Shown here one piece after another: positions 43,318 to 52,841 of a stretch of 64,000 nucleotides of DNA. Position 1 is the first letter of the stretch, and each line of letters opens with the position of its first letter. The position numbers were made by a program, and so were the translations under genes. Location of the stretch: contig NZ_BCZQ01000021.1 in NCBI RefSeq assembly GCF_001598815.1, forward strand, positions 1 to 64,000, written 5' to 3'. The stretch comes from Sphingopyxis terrae subsp. terrae NBRC 15098. Its GTDB lineage: Bacteria > Pseudomonadota > Alphaproteobacteria > Sphingomonadales > Sphingomonadaceae. Below the pieces are notes generated by a model that had not been told where the DNA came from, did not search any database, and was given only the letters and a program-made list of their open reading frames with translations.

Positions 43318-43525
43318 CCCCTCTGTCACGGGAACCTGAGAGTTTTCGTCCATGCGCCCACAATGACGGGCCGGCATGGAGTTACCCCTTCGGTGGTCCG
43401 GGCGACGCCCGAACGCTTTCCAGAGTGTCCGTTCCAGCCGCGCGGTCCGTTGACCTGAGAGTTTCCGGGGCGGTTGCTCCTTCGGTGGCGACGGCCGGTT
43501 TCCCTGCCCCCGCGCTCTCCCGCGT
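43318..43525 (-). promoter_or_regulatory. Tandem glycine riboswitch upstream of gcvT
   Basis: On the minus strand two glycine aptamers are recognisable. Aptamer I begins with GGGAGAG (about 43515-43521), contains CCACCGAAGGAGCAA and ends with AACTCTCAGGT. Aptamer II begins near ACACTCTGG, contains CCACCGAAGGGGTAAC and ends with CTCTCAGGT...GACAGAG at 43321-43340. Glycine binding generally turns on gcv expression in such systems. The gcvT ATG is about 60 bases downstream. No clear terminator hairpin is obvious after aptamer II, so control could be at translation initiation. Confidence 0.93.
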
Positions 43526-43591
43526 GGCCGGTCGAATCTCTATGACGAGGCTCGACAGACGCCCGAGCCTTGGCGCTCGCCTTCGGCAGAG

Positions 43592-44248
43592 TCAATCGGC
43601 GAGCTGTTGCATCGCATCATTTTCGTGGACGAACTGCCCTGGCGCCGCGAGCGACGCCGCCGCCACGATCGCGCGCGCCACCGTTTCGGCCGGAATCGAG
43701 CGATAGCGGCGCAGCGATCCGTGCAACAGCGCGTCGGTGAGCGGCGCGGCAAGCATCGCCAGCCCCTCGCCAATCCGCGTCGGCCCCCGCCGGTCACCGG
43801 TGAGCAGGCCGGGGCGCATCAGGTCGAGCCGCAGGAAATTCAGCGCGCGCAGCGCCTCCTCCACCTCACCCTTCGTCCGCAGATAGAAATTGGCGCTATG
43901 CGCCGCCGCGCCGACGCTGCTGACCGCGATCATGTGCGCGGTCCCCGCCGCCTTCGCCGCGCGGGCGCAGGCGAGCAGCAGGTCATGATCGACCGCGCGA
44001 AACGCCTCCTGCGAGCCCGCCTGGCGGATCGTGGTGCCGAGGCAGGAGATCAATATCCTGGGGCGCTCCGCCGCGATGATCTCGGCCCATTTGCCCGGAT
44101 CGGCGGTCACGGCGCGGTGGCTGGCCCCCGCCTCGACCGGACGGCGCGCCAGCAAGGTCAGTGGCAGGGCATGGCCGCAGCGGGCAACCGCCTGTCCGAC
44201 AAGCCCCGTCGCTCCGATCAGAAGCGCGCGGGGCGCGGCATCAGACAT
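43592..44248 (-). CDS. Atypical SDR-type NAD(P)H-binding protein
   Basis: The 218-residue protein has a Rossmann fold with N-terminal LLIGATGLVGQAVAR, central ILISCLGTTIRQAGSQEAFRAVDHDLLLACARAAKAAG and IAVSSVGAAAHSANFYLRTKGEVEEAL, which carries a Y-x-x-x-K-like pair (YLRTK). This pattern resembles HTATIP2/YbjT-like atypical short-chain reductases. The substrate is unknown. Its ATG lies inside the 3' end of dgt (8-base overlap), so it is probably the distal gene of the dgt unit. Confidence 0.82.
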   Translation of the reverse strand: MSDAAPRALLIGATGLVGQAVARCGHALPLTLLARRPVEAGASHRAVTADPGKWAEIIAAERPRILISCLGTTIRQAGSQEAFRAVDHDLLLACARAAKAAGTAHMIAVSSVGAAAHSANFYLRTKGEVEEALRALNFLRLDLMRPGLLTGDRRGPTRIGEGLAMLAAPLTDALLHGSLRRYRSIPAETVARAIVAAASLAAPGQFVHENDAMQQLAD

Positions 44249-45413
44249 GCGCCAGCGCCTCGGGCACCGCGGCACGCCCATTTATCTCTGCAAAGCGATC
44301 GATCGCGAATCGGTCGGTCATCCCGGCAATATAGTCGCCGATGTGGCGCACCGTTGCCCCGTCCGTATCGGGCAGCCGCGATGCCCATTCCTCGCCCATC
44401 AGCGCAGGATCATCCCTGTAGGCCGCAAACAGCCCCGATACGACGGTGCGCGCCGCGTCGGCGGCGGCGATCTGCGACGGATGGTGATAGAGGTTCGCAT
44501 ACATGAAGCGTTTGAGATCGCGTTCCTGCCGCGCCAGCGTTTCCGAAAAGCCGCCGAGCGTGCGGCCCGCCGCGCGCACTTCCGCCACGCTCTCCACCCC
44601 CGCATCGGCAACATTGGCCTTGGTCGCGGCGATCACGTCGTTGACCATCACGCCGATCTGGTCGCGCACCAGCTCGCGCAGCAACCGGTCGCGCGGCGCG
44701 CCCGGAAAGCGGGCTTCGACGAGGCGGAAATTGTCGGCGACGAAGGGCTGCGCCATCAACTGGTCGATCGTAAGCAGTCCCGCGCGCAGGCCGTCGTCGA
44801 TATCGTGATTGTCGTACGCGATGTCGTCGGCGACCGCCGCCACCTGCGCCTCCAGGCTGGCGTGGCTCGTCAGGTCGAGCGGAAATTCGGCGTCGATTTC
44901 CGCCAACGCCCAGCCGGGGTGCCGCACCGGACCATTGTGCTTCGCCAGCCCCTCCAGCGTTTCCCACGTCAGATTGATGCCATCGAAGCGCGGATAGGGG
45001 CATTCGAGCCGCGCGAGCGTGCGCAGCGTGTGCCCATTATGGTCGAATCCGCCATGCGCCATCATTGCGGCTTTCAGCGCGTCCTCGCCGGCGTGGCCGA
45101 AGGGCGGATGACCTATGTCATGGGCAAGGCATAATGCCTCGGTCAAATCTTCGTTCAGCCCCAGCGCCCGGGCGATGCCGCGGCCGATCTGCGCGACTTC
45201 GATGCTGTGCGTCAGCCGGACGCGATAGTGGTCGCCGTCGGGCGCCACGAAGACCTGCGTCTTGTGGCGCAGCCGGCGAAAGGCGATCGAATGGATGATG
45301 CGGTCGCGGTCGCGCTGAAAGGCGTCGCGCGGCCCGCGCACAACGCGTCCCGGTTCGTCATGACGGCGTCCGCGCGTCGCCCTGGGGTCGCTGGCACAGG
45401 CCGACAGCGTCAT
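44241..45413 (-). CDS. dgt: dGTP triphosphohydrolase-like HD-domain protein
   Basis: The 390-residue HD-domain enzyme has metal ligands H69 (RLTHSIEVAQ), H98-D99 (CLAHDIGHPPFGHAGE) and a later D in VADDIAYDNHDIDDGL. The N-terminal DRDRIIHSIAFRRLRHKTQVF is characteristic of dGTPase-like proteins. It hydrolyses dNTPs to deoxynucleosides and triphosphate, which tunes the dNTP pool. It starts inside the stop codon of the SPOR-protein gene (ATGA), tying it to the tail of the division cluster. Confidence 0.92.
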   Translation of the reverse strand: MTLSACASDPRATRGRRHDEPGRVVRGPRDAFQRDRDRIIHSIAFRRLRHKTQVFVAPDGDHYRVRLTHSIEVAQIGRGIARALGLNEDLTEALCLAHDIGHPPFGHAGEDALKAAMMAHGGFDHNGHTLRTLARLECPYPRFDGINLTWETLEGLAKHNGPVRHPGWALAEIDAEFPLDLTSHASLEAQVAAVADDIAYDNHDIDDGLRAGLLTIDQLMAQPFVADNFRLVEARFPGAPRDRLLRELVRDQIGVMVNDVIAATKANVADAGVESVAEVRAAGRTLGGFSETLARQERDLKRFMYANLYHHPSQIAAADAARTVVSGLFAAYRDDPALMGEEWASRLPDTDGATVRHIGDYIAGMTDRFAIDRFAEINGRAAVPEALAHV

Positions 45414-47164
45414 TTGAAGAGATCGACCTCCTGCCCCGCATCGCTCGTGAAGACGAAGCCGTCGCCGCCCGCCTTCTTATATTGCGCGAGCCAGTCCGCA
45501 GCCGCCTTCTTGTCCTTGAACGGCCCGACGAGCAGGCGGCGCGTACGGCCCCATTCGGTCGAACCGCCATCCTTACCCTTGAACAGCGCGGCATTCTTTT
45601 TGGCGAAGCGGTTGAAATCGAAGGCGAGCGCCTTCTGGTTCGACCCCGCCGCGACTTGCACCCAGATGCGCGAGGGATTGGCCTTTTTCTTCGCGGCCTC
45701 TTCCTTCGCCTTGGCGTCGGCCTCTGCCTTGGCCTTGGCCGCGGCTTCTTCCTTTTCGCGCTTTGCCGCTTCGGCGGCGTCTGCCTTGCGCTTGTCCTCG
45801 ACCAGCTTGGCAAGCGTATCGGCGCCGACCGCTCCGCTGGTGCGCTCAAGCTCCTCGGGCGGAATCTCGATCGAGCTGACGATCTGCGCCAACGAGGCGA
45901 GCGGAGCCGCAGCACTGGGCGCTGGCGTGGTCGTCGCCGACGGCGGCGCAGCGGCAGCGGCCGGCGGCTGGCCGACATCGCTCAGCGAGAAGCCCGGACC
46001 GACCGGACCGGCACCGCTGTTTACCGCGACGCCCACCGGTTGGGCCGCCGCTGGCGCCGGTGTCGGCGCGGGAGGCTTCGCTGCCGGGACGGACGGCGTA
46101 TCGGCACGGCGCACCGGCACGGCGGCTGGCGGCTGCGCCAAGGTCGGCGCAGGCGCTGGCGTGGGCGCAGGTGTCGGCTTCGAGGTCGGCGTCGGAGCCG
46201 GTCGCGTCGCCGGTGGCGGCGTGGCAGTGGCCACCTGCACCGGTTTGCCTTTGTCGCCGCGCCGTTTGCTCGGCGTCGAAGTCGGGGAAGGCGCTGGTGT
46301 CGGGGCCGGAGCGGCCGCAGCCACCTGCACGGGCTTGCGCACCGGGCCAAGTTCGCCGGCCGGGAAGCGCCCGAAATGCGCGGCGGCGGCCTGCTGCGCC
46401 GGATTGAGCCGGTCCATCTGGGTCAGATAGGGCAAAATGCTCTGCGCCAGCAGCGCCGGCATCGTCGCCTTGACGATCTCGGCCGCCTCGTCGTTGCGGC
46501 CGTTGATCGCGAGGATCATCGCGCGCGACCGCCATGCGGCACGGTCCTGGGTACGAAGCTGCGGCGTGAGGAGCTGAATCGCGCGGTCGGCTTGCCCCGT
46601 GATGCCGAGCGAGATCGCATAGCGGCGGATCACTTCGTCGCTCGGCGCGATCGAGAGGGCGAGTTGATAATCGCGCTGCGCCGCATCCTGCTGGCCCAGC
46701 AAATCGCGCGCAAGCCCGCGGTCGGCAAGGAACAGTCGCTCGGGGGCGCCGAGAAGCTGCGCCTCGCCGAAATAGTCTAGCGCCCGCGACGGCTTTTCGA
46801 GATGGAGCATCGCCGACCCGAGCGCCGCCTTGACCGCGCCGTCGCGCGGACTCGCCTGCTCGGCACGGGTCAAAAACCCGAGCGCGGCGCGATAATCCTC
46901 CAGCTCGATCGAGGCGCGTCCGGCATCAAGCAGCGCGGCGCTGTCGGTGGCGTTCGAGGCGAGCCGAGCGATCGCCGACGACAGCATCGTCCGCGCGGCG
47001 GTGCGCTTTTCCATCGCCGCCTTGGTGGCCGCATCGGGCGGTGTCACCTGAAATGCATGCGCCGCCGCGAACGGTGCGGCAGAGAGGAACAGCAGGCCGA
47101 GCGCGCCGACATGAAGTCGAACGCGCCGCGGCCCCGCCGTCAATTTGGATCGCCGCATGGGCAA
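45410..47164 (-). CDS. TPR and SPOR domain envelope protein, probable division factor
   Basis: The 584-residue exported protein has a signal peptide (GALGLLFLSAAPFAAAHA) and TPR-like repeats at about 65-250. A long Pro/Ala/Thr linker (about 285-425) includes two KPVQVA repeats, a Lys/Glu/Ala coiled segment spans about 455-495, and a C-terminal SPOR domain covers about 498-579 (RIWVQVAAGSNQKALAFDFNRFAKKN). SPOR domains bind denuded peptidoglycan at the septum. It lies 51 bases downstream of ftsZ. The linker motif PGFSLSD (390-396) also occurs in the FtsZ linker. The start may be ATG 47164 or 47158. Confidence 0.85.
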   Translation of the reverse strand: MPMRRSKLTAGPRRVRLHVGALGLLFLSAAPFAAAHAFQVTPPDAATKAAMEKRTAARTMLSSAIARLASNATDSAALLDAGRASIELEDYRAALGFLTRAEQASPRDGAVKAALGSAMLHLEKPSRALDYFGEAQLLGAPERLFLADRGLARDLLGQQDAAQRDYQLALSIAPSDEVIRRYAISLGITGQADRAIQLLTPQLRTQDRAAWRSRAMILAINGRNDEAAEIVKATMPALLAQSILPYLTQMDRLNPAQQAAAAHFGRFPAGELGPVRKPVQVAAAAPAPTPAPSPTSTPSKRRGDKGKPVQVATATPPPATRPAPTPTSKPTPAPTPAPAPTLAQPPAAVPVRRADTPSVPAAKPPAPTPAPAAAQPVGVAVNSGAGPVGPGFSLSDVGQPPAAAAAPPSATTTPAPSAAAPLASLAQIVSSIEIPPEELERTSGAVGADTLAKLVEDKRKADAAEAAKREKEEAAAKAKAEADAKAKEEAAKKKANPSRIWVQVAAGSNQKALAFDFNRFAKKNAALFKGKDGGSTEWGRTRRLLVGPFKDKKAAADWLAQYKKAGGDGFVFTSDAGQEVDLFK

Positions 47165-47215
47165 ATCATCCCGTGTTCGGGCCGCCTGCCCATCGGGCGG
47201 CCGCGATGTACCCTG

Positions 47216-48658
47216 TTACTGGTTGTTCTGGCGGCCCAGGAAGCGCGGAATATCGACCCCGTCTTCCTTGTCGCCCTCTTCGGCGGGGGCCGAACCGCCG
47301 CGCGACAGGCGCGACATGCGTTCGAACAAGGTGCCGCCACCGATCGGGCGTGCCGGTTCGGCCGCAGGGGCCGGATCGGCGGCCGGCGCGGGCGCCGGTT
47401 CGGGTGCATCGAGCACGAGCTCGTCGCTGGTATCGTCATAGGTCGCGGCGACCTGCGACAATTCCATCGGTTCTTCCTCGGCCGGCGCCGACACTTCGGC
47501 CGCGGGGGCATCGCCCAGCGAGAAGCCCGGTGCGGGGTCGGTGTCGACTTCGGGTTCCGCGGCTTCGACCGGTGCTTCCACAGCCGCCGCCTCGACCGGC
47601 TCCTCGGCAAAGGGCGCTGGGGCTGGGCTACGCGCGGGCGCGAAGGAGAAGCTGCGCGCTGCCGGTGCGGCCGGAGCCGCCGCATCACCCGAACCGTCGA
47701 TGCCGGTCGCGACGACCGATACGCGAATCTTGCCTTCCAGCCCTTCGTTGAAAGCGCTGCCCCAGATGATGTTCGCATCGGGATCGACAAGCTCGCGAAT
47801 ATGGTTCGCGGCCTCGTCGACCTCCATCAGGCGCATGTCTTCGCCGCCGGTAATCGAGATGATGACGCCCTTCGCGCCCGCCATCGACACGCCGTCGAGC
47901 AGCGGGTTGGCGATCGCCTTTTGCGCGGCTTCGAGCGCGCGGCCGTCGCCTTCGGCTTCGCCGGTGCCCATCATCGCCTTGCCCATTTCGCGCATCACGC
48001 TGCGCACGTCGGCAAAGTCGAGGTTGATGAGGCCGGGCATGACCATCAGGTCGGTGATACCGCGCACGCCCTGCTGGAGCACTTCATCCGCCATGGTGAA
48101 GGCTTCCTTGAAGGTCGTGTTCGGGTTGGCGACCAGAAAGAGATTCTGGTTGGGAATGACGATCAGCGTGTCGACATGGTCCTGAAGCTCGGCAATGCCG
48201 GCTTCGGCCGACCGCATGCGGCGGTTGCCCTCGAAGGTGAAGGGCTTGGTCACGACGCCGACGGTCAGAATGCCGCGGTCGCGGGCCGCCTTGGCAATGA
48301 CCGGAGCCGCGCCGGTTCCGGTGCCGCCGCCCATGCCAGCCGCGACGAAGCACATGTGCGCGCCGTTCAGCGCCTCTTCGACCTGCGCGATGCTTTCCTC
48401 GGCCGCCGCCCGGCCGACTTCGGGACGCGAACCCGCACCCAGACCCTGGGTGATCTGCGTTCCGAGCTGGATGCGACGCTCTGCCGGCGAGGCGTTGAGC
48501 GCCTGCGCGTCGGTGTTGGCGACGACGAAATCGACGCCCTCGACCTTCGCCGCGATCATGTTCGCGATGGCATTGCCCCCCGCGCCGCCGACGCCGATCA
48601 CGGCGATACGCGGCTTCAGTTCATCGACCTGCGGCGGGCCAATATTGATGCTCATCAA
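47216..48658 (-). CDS. ftsZ: Cell division protein FtsZ
   Basis: The 480-residue tubulin homologue has GTP-binding loops [10 protein letters not shown] (22-31) and GGGTGTG (110-116), and the T7 region NLDFADVR. A globular core ends near residue 320. A disordered linker of about 140 residues rich in Ala, Pro and Glu follows, then the C-terminal peptide [12 protein letters not shown] that binds FtsA and other partners. It polymerises at midcell to guide septation. The second codon is also ATG (48655). The 149-base gap to ftsA contains a GANTC site and a hairpin, so a separate promoter is plausible. Confidence 0.98.
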   Translation of the reverse strand: MMSINIGPPQVDELKPRIAVIGVGGAGGNAIANMIAAKVEGVDFVVANTDAQALNASPAERRIQLGTQITQGLGAGSRPEVGRAAAEESIAQVEEALNGAHMCFVAAGMGGGTGTGAAPVIAKAARDRGILTVGVVTKPFTFEGNRRMRSAEAGIAELQDHVDTLIVIPNQNLFLVANPNTTFKEAFTMADEVLQQGVRGITDLMVMPGLINLDFADVRSVMREMGKAMMGTGEAEGDGRALEAAQKAIANPLLDGVSMAGAKGVIISITGGEDMRLMEVDEAANHIRELVDPDANIIWGSAFNEGLEGKIRVSVVATGIDGSGDAAAPAAPAARSFSFAPARSPAPAPFAEEPVEAAAVEAPVEAAEPEVDTDPAPGFSLGDAPAAEVSAPAEEEPMELSQVAATYDDTSDELVLDAPEPAPAPAADPAPAAEPARPIGGGTLFERMSRLSRGGSAPAEEGDKEDGVDIPRFLGRQNNQ

Positions 48659-48769
48659 CCAATCTCCCTGTAGCGGCGGACCAACGCCGCTTCCCTCACC
48701 TTGCGACCCATTCGGGCGGTAGTCCGGCCGCCCGTCATTGATTTATCGCATTGCACTATTGTGACGCCG

Positions 48770-48774
48770 GAATC
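48770..48774. promoter_or_regulatory. GANTC (CcrM-type methylation) site in the ftsA-ftsZ gap
   Basis: GAATC, palindromically GATTC on the other strand, is the only GANTC I find in this gap, about 110 bases before the ftsZ start. In Caulobacter ftsZ is activated through CcrM methylation and GcrA, so the site may matter here; this is inferred by analogy. Confidence 0.35.
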
Positions 48775-48778
48775 ACCC

Positions 48779-48807
48779 AAAAAATTAACCTTTCGCGCAG
48801 CCGCGCG
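48779..48807 (-). terminator. Possible weak terminator or attenuator after ftsA
   Basis: Immediately after the ftsA stop the minus strand carries CGCGC-GGCT-GCGCG (48794-48807), and a run of six T lies at 48781-48786 or so, after an AAAGGTTAA spacer. The stem is short and the T run is displaced, so read-through into ftsZ is likely substantial. Confidence 0.35.
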
Positions 48808-50064
48808 TCAGAAACTGCTCTTCAGCGCGGTGATAAGTCGGTTGATGATCGACGACCCCTTGGGACGGTACACATCCTGCGCCATCGTGGGCAGGTCGCG
48901 CAGATCCACGGGATCGGATGCGGCATAAAGAACCAGACCGGCAAGCGTCGCGAAAGCCGGTCCCGAATGGGCATCGGGCAAGCCGTGCAAGCCGCGCGGT
49001 CGCCCGACGCGCGCCGCCCGGCCGAGTGCGATCTGGGTATAATCGGCGATGCCTTTCAGATCGGCGCCGCCGCCGACGAGCACGACCTGACGGCCGATCG
49101 GGCCGACGAAGTGAAGATCCTTCAGCGTCCGTCCGATGTCGCCCATCATCTGGTCGAGCCGCTGACGGATGACCGAGATCAGCTGCGCGCGCGTGATGCG
49201 CGGCGCATCGCTGCCCGCGGGCGCGCCGGGATCGAGTTCGATCAAATCATTGTTGTCGCGCGGGCTGGCCGAGGCCGAGCCGTAGAAGCTCTGCAGCCGC
49301 TGCGCCTGGCTGCGCCGGATACCGAAGGCCGAGGCGATGTCGTCGGTGATGTCGCTTGCCCCGAACGGCAGCGAAACCATCTCGACGAGCATTCCGCCTG
49401 CATAGAGCGACACCGTCGTCACCGCCGCGCCGAGCTCGACAAGCGCCACGCCAAGATCGCGTTCCTCTTCCGACAGGCAGGCGAGCCCCGCCGCGATCGG
49501 CGAGGCGACCACCGCATTGACATCGAGATGCGCCTGCCGCACCGCGGCTTCCAGATTTCGTACCGGGGCGCCGTCGGCCATAATGATGTGGATGTCGACG
49601 CCCAGCCGGTCGGCGTGCAGCCCGATCGGATTCTTGACGCCGGTCAGCCCGTCGAGCGTGTAGAGCGCCGGCTGCGCGTGCAGGATCATCCGCCCTTCGG
49701 GATCGATCCCCGCGCGCCCGGCTGCGAGCAGATCGTCAATATCTTCCTGTTCGATGCGGTGACCGCCCAATTCGCTCTCGATCGGGGCGACGTCGCTCAA
49801 GAGGCTGCCCGCCGAGAAGCTGACCCAGACATCGTCGATATTGAGACCCGCGATACGCTCGGCCTGTTCGATCGCCTCGCGCACGATATGCTCGGTCTGC
49901 TCCATGTCGGCGACATAGCCGCGCTGGACGCCGCGGCTTTCGCGCTGGCCGGTGCCGAGCACGTGCAACTGCCCGTCGGCGGTCTGGCCCGCGATGAGCG
50001 CACAGACCTTCCACGACCCGACATCGAGCGCGGTGATAATCTTTTCGATGCGCGGCGGCGCCAT
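48808..50064 (-). CDS. ftsA: Cell division protein FtsA
   Basis: The 418-residue actin-fold protein begins ITALDVGSWKVCALIAG (phosphate 1) and includes the SHS2/1C insertion region. It has VALVELGAAVTTVSLYAGGMLVE (phosphate 2) and VVLVGGGADLKGI (adenosine motif). The C-terminal amphipathic helix IINRLITALKSSF is the membrane-targeting tail. It tethers FtsZ to the inner membrane and recruits later divisome proteins. It begins 5 bases after the ftsQ stop. Confidence 0.97.
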   Translation of the reverse strand: MAPPRIEKIITALDVGSWKVCALIAGQTADGQLHVLGTGQRESRGVQRGYVADMEQTEHIVREAIEQAERIAGLNIDDVWVSFSAGSLLSDVAPIESELGGHRIEQEDIDDLLAAGRAGIDPEGRMILHAQPALYTLDGLTGVKNPIGLHADRLGVDIHIIMADGAPVRNLEAAVRQAHLDVNAVVASPIAAGLACLSEEERDLGVALVELGAAVTTVSLYAGGMLVEMVSLPFGASDITDDIASAFGIRRSQAQRLQSFYGSASASPRDNNDLIELDPGAPAGSDAPRITRAQLISVIRQRLDQMMGDIGRTLKDLHFVGPIGRQVVLVGGGADLKGIADYTQIALGRAARVGRPRGLHGLPDAHSGPAFATLAGLVLYAASDPVDLRDLPTMAQDVYRPKGSSIINRLITALKSSF

Positions 50065-50069
50065 CGCTT

Positions 50070-51008
50070 CTATCCCTCGTTCGCCTGACCCGCCGACACC
50101 GCGTCGGCGGCGGCACGCGCGTCGTCGATCTTCGACGGCGCCACCTGCCCTTCGTGCGGCATGCGTAGCACGAAACGGCTGGGATCGCGCATGTCGAAAC
50201 GCAGGATACCGCGGCCAAGGAGGCGGTTTGCCCCGTCCATGTGGGCGAATTTCGCGAGCGCCGCCTTCGCTTCGGCATCGCCTTCGGGCAGCGACAGCGT
50301 TTCGCCGCTGCGGAAGCGCAGATCCCAGCGGCGGTTGCCGACCCAGGTCGCGCCCGCGAGCAGTTCCTTGAGCGAACTGGCCTCGGCGAGCAGCGCGTCG
50401 AGATCCTGCGCGCGCCGGTTGGCATTGGGGCCGATGACGAGCGGCAGGTCGGGCATGGTCGCGACCGTCACGGGTTCGAGGACGATCCCGCTGTCGTCGA
50501 TCAGCGACAATCGGCCATCATTCTGCCAGATCGCCGCCGGGGTGCGCTCGACGATATCGACCACCAGCGTATCGGGCAGGCGGCGCGACACGCGCGCATC
50601 CTTGATCCAGCCATACTGCATCAGGTCGCGGCGCACATCGTCAAGCTCGACCGCGGCCATCGAGCGGTCCTTCTGCGCCAGCGCGATATCATAGACCTTC
50701 AGCCGGTCGATGCGATCGGCACCGACCACTTCGACCTTCTTTACCTGAAATCCGGCGCGCCCGACCGCCTGCGCCCACTCTTCGTGGATTTTCGCGGTCA
50801 CGCCCGTCACCTCCGCACCGAGCACCAGCACGCCCGCCAGGCCGATACCGATCGTCCAGTTGGCGACGCGCTGAAGCTGCGCCGGGCTGATCGGCAAGGC
50901 GTTGATGACCATGTTGAGGCGCGACTGCTTGACCGACCGGCGCCTTTTGGGCGCGCGCGACGGACGGCGCGGCGGCGCCTTCGCGCGTTTGATCCTGGTG
51001 CTGCTCAT
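50070..51008 (-). CDS. ftsQ: Cell division protein FtsQ
   Basis: The 312-residue bitopic protein has a highly basic cytoplasmic N-terminal tail (KRAKAPPRRPSRAPKRRR), one membrane helix (about 57-75, TIGIGLAGVLVLGAEVTGV) and a POTRA domain (VKKVEVVGADRIDRLKVYDIALAQKDRSM). The beta domain carries DLRFRSGETLSLPEGDAEAKAAL. It bridges FtsA/FtsK with FtsL/FtsB and FtsW/FtsI at the septum. ATG 51008 was chosen because it follows GGAGC and leaves a 10-base gap after ddl. An in-frame upstream ATG inside ddl is unlikely. Confidence 0.94.
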   Translation of the reverse strand: MSSTRIKRAKAPPRRPSRAPKRRRSVKQSRLNMVINALPISPAQLQRVANWTIGIGLAGVLVLGAEVTGVTAKIHEEWAQAVGRAGFQVKKVEVVGADRIDRLKVYDIALAQKDRSMAAVELDDVRRDLMQYGWIKDARVSRRLPDTLVVDIVERTPAAIWQNDGRLSLIDDSGIVLEPVTVATMPDLPLVIGPNANRRAQDLDALLAEASSLKELLAGATWVGNRRWDLRFRSGETLSLPEGDAEAKAALAKFAHMDGANRLLGRGILRFDMRDPSRFVLRMPHEGQVAPSKIDDARAAADAVSAGQANEG

Positions 51009-51018
51009 GCTCCGCTGC

Positions 51019-51945
51019 TCATGCCAATGCTTCCCCCACGATGCGTTCGACGAGTTCGGCATAGTCCATGCCGATGGCGCGCGCCTGTTCCGGCACGAGG
51101 CTGAGCGGTGTCATCCCCGGCTGCGTATTGACCTCGAGCAGGAAAATACCCGCAAGCCCATGCTCGTCGTCCCAGCGAAAATCGGAACGCGACGCGCCCT
51201 TGCAGCCGAGCAGGCGATGCGCCTCGACCGCCAGATGCTTCATCCGCTGCGCAACGTCGGCGGGGACATCGGCAGGACAGACATGTTCGGTCAGACCGTC
51301 AGTATATTTGGCGTCATAGTCGTAGAATCCCGACTTCACGCGCAGTTCGGTGACACCGAGCGCCTCATCGCCGAGTACCGCGACCGTCAGTTCGCGCCCC
51401 TTGATGAAGGGCTCGGCGAGCAGCCGGTCGAACTCCTGCCACGGCCCCACCGCTTCGCGCGCAATCGGGTTGCCGTAGTTGCTGTCGTCCTTGACGATCG
51501 CGACGCCGACCGACGACCCTTCGTTGACGGGTTTCAGGACATAGGGGCGCGGCAGGGGATCGGCTGAAAACAGATTTTCGCTGTCGACCATCGTCCCCGT
51601 CGGCATGGGAATACCATGCGGCACCAGCGCCTGTTTCGTCAATTCCTTGTCGATCGCGATAACCGACGTGACGAGCCCGCTGTGGGTGTATTTGAGGCCC
51701 ATGAGGTCGAGCATGCCCTGCACGGTGCCGTCTTCGCCCGGAACGCCGTGGAGGGCGTTGAAGACGACATCGGGCCGCGCTTCGGCAAGCCGCAAAGCGA
51801 CGTCGCGGTCCATGTCGATGCGCGTGACCCTGTGCCCGCGGCTTTCCAGCGCGTCGGCAACGCCCTTGCCGCTCATCAGCGACACTTCGCGTTCAGCGGA
51901 CCAGCCGCCCATCAGGACGGCGACATGCCACGGACCCCGGCTCAC
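51019..51945 (-). CDS. ddl: D-alanine-D-alanine ligase
   Basis: The 308-residue ATP-grasp enzyme has VAVLMGGWSAEREVSLMSGKGVADAL, Mg/ATP motifs LKPVNEGSSVGVAIV and FIKGRELTVAVL, and the C-terminal LLEVNTQPGMTPLSLVPEQA. It joins two D-alanines for the peptidoglycan stem. The start is a GTG that overlaps the murB stop (GTGA). This gives the usual length of about 306-308 residues, whereas the frame upstream lies within murB. Confidence 0.97.
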   Translation of the reverse strand: MSRGPWHVAVLMGGWSAEREVSLMSGKGVADALESRGHRVTRIDMDRDVALRLAEARPDVVFNALHGVPGEDGTVQGMLDLMGLKYTHSGLVTSVIAIDKELTKQALVPHGIPMPTGTMVDSENLFSADPLPRPYVLKPVNEGSSVGVAIVKDDSNYGNPIAREAVGPWQEFDRLLAEPFIKGRELTVAVLGDEALGVTELRVKSGFYDYDAKYTDGLTEHVCPADVPADVAQRMKHLAVEAHRLLGCKGASRSDFRWDDEHGLAGIFLLEVNTQPGMTPLSLVPEQARAIGMDYAELVERIVGEALA

Positions 51946-52841
51946 TTCGCCACTCCCACGCGCTGAATCTCCCATTGCAGTTCCACGCCGCTCTTCGCCT
52001 TCACCCGGCGGCGGACTTCCTCGCCGAGCGCTTCGATGTCGGCGCTCGTCGCCGCACCGGTGTTGATCAGGAAATTGGTATGCTTCTCGCTCACCTGCGC
52101 GCCGCCGATGGCGAAACCGCGGCAACCGGCCTCATCGACAAGCTGCCACGCCTTGTGACCCTCGGGGTTCTTGAAGGTCGATCCGCCGGTCTTCGAACGC
52201 AGCGGCTGCGACGCCTCGCGGCTCGCCGAGATACGGTCCATTTCGGCCTGGATCGCGGCGGGCTCACCCGGATGCCCGCGAAAGGTCGCGCCGATCACGA
52301 TAGCACCCTCGGGCAATTCGCTGTGGCGATAGGTGTAGCCCAGATCGGCAAGCGGCAAGGTCCGGCGCTCGCCCGAGCGCAAGACGATGTCGGCTTCGAC
52401 CAATATGTCCTTGACCTCGCTGCCATAGGCGCCGCCGTTCATCCGCACGAAGCCGCCAACGGTGCCGGGGATCGACCGCAGGAACTCCATCCCCGCGATT
52501 CCTGCGTCGCGCGCGGTCGACGAGACGAGGATGCCCGAGGCACCGCCTCCGCAGCGCAAGCTGGTCGCGTCGACGGCTTCGACCTTAGCAAAGGCCTTGC
52601 CGAGCCGGACGACGACGCCCGGAAAGCCGCCGTCGCGAACGATGAGGTTCGAGCCAAGGCCGAGTGCCATCACCGGAATCGCGGGATCGAGGTCGCGCAG
52701 GAAACCGGCAAGATCATCGGCGTCCTTCGGCTCGAACAGCCAGTCGGCAGGACCGCCTGACTTGAACCAGACGAGCGGCGCCAGCGGCGCCTTTGCGGTT
52801 AGCTTGCCGCGGACCGCCGGAAGCGTATCTGCGGTGCTCAT
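51942..52841 (-). CDS. murB: UDP-N-acetylenolpyruvoylglucosamine reductase MurB
   Basis: The 299-residue type II MurB has the FAD domain [47 protein letters not shown] and [22 protein letters not shown]. Catalytic regions are [57 protein letters not shown]. It reduces UDP-GlcNAc-enolpyruvate to UDP-MurNAc with NADPH. The gene overlaps murC and ddl by 4 bases each. Confidence 0.97.
   Translation of the reverse strand: MSTADTLPAVRGKLTAKAPLAPLVWFKSGGPADWLFEPKDADDLAGFLRDLDPAIPVMALGLGSNLIVRDGGFPGVVVRLGKAFAKVEAVDATSLRCGGGASGILVSSTARDAGIAGMEFLRSIPGTVGGFVRMNGGAYGSEVKDILVEADIVLRSGERRTLPLADLGYTYRHSELPEGAIVIGATFRGHPGEPAAIQAEMDRISASREASQPLRSKTGGSTFKNPEGHKAWQLVDEAGCRGFAIGGAQVSEKHTNFLINTGAATSADIEALGEEVRRRVKAKSGVELQWEIQRVGVAK

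Noticed and set aside
46802..48673. A 623-codon plus-strand frame opposite ftsZ and the SPOR gene
   Set aside because: It covers conserved ftsZ sequence in antisense and spans a gene boundary, as expected from high-GC third positions.
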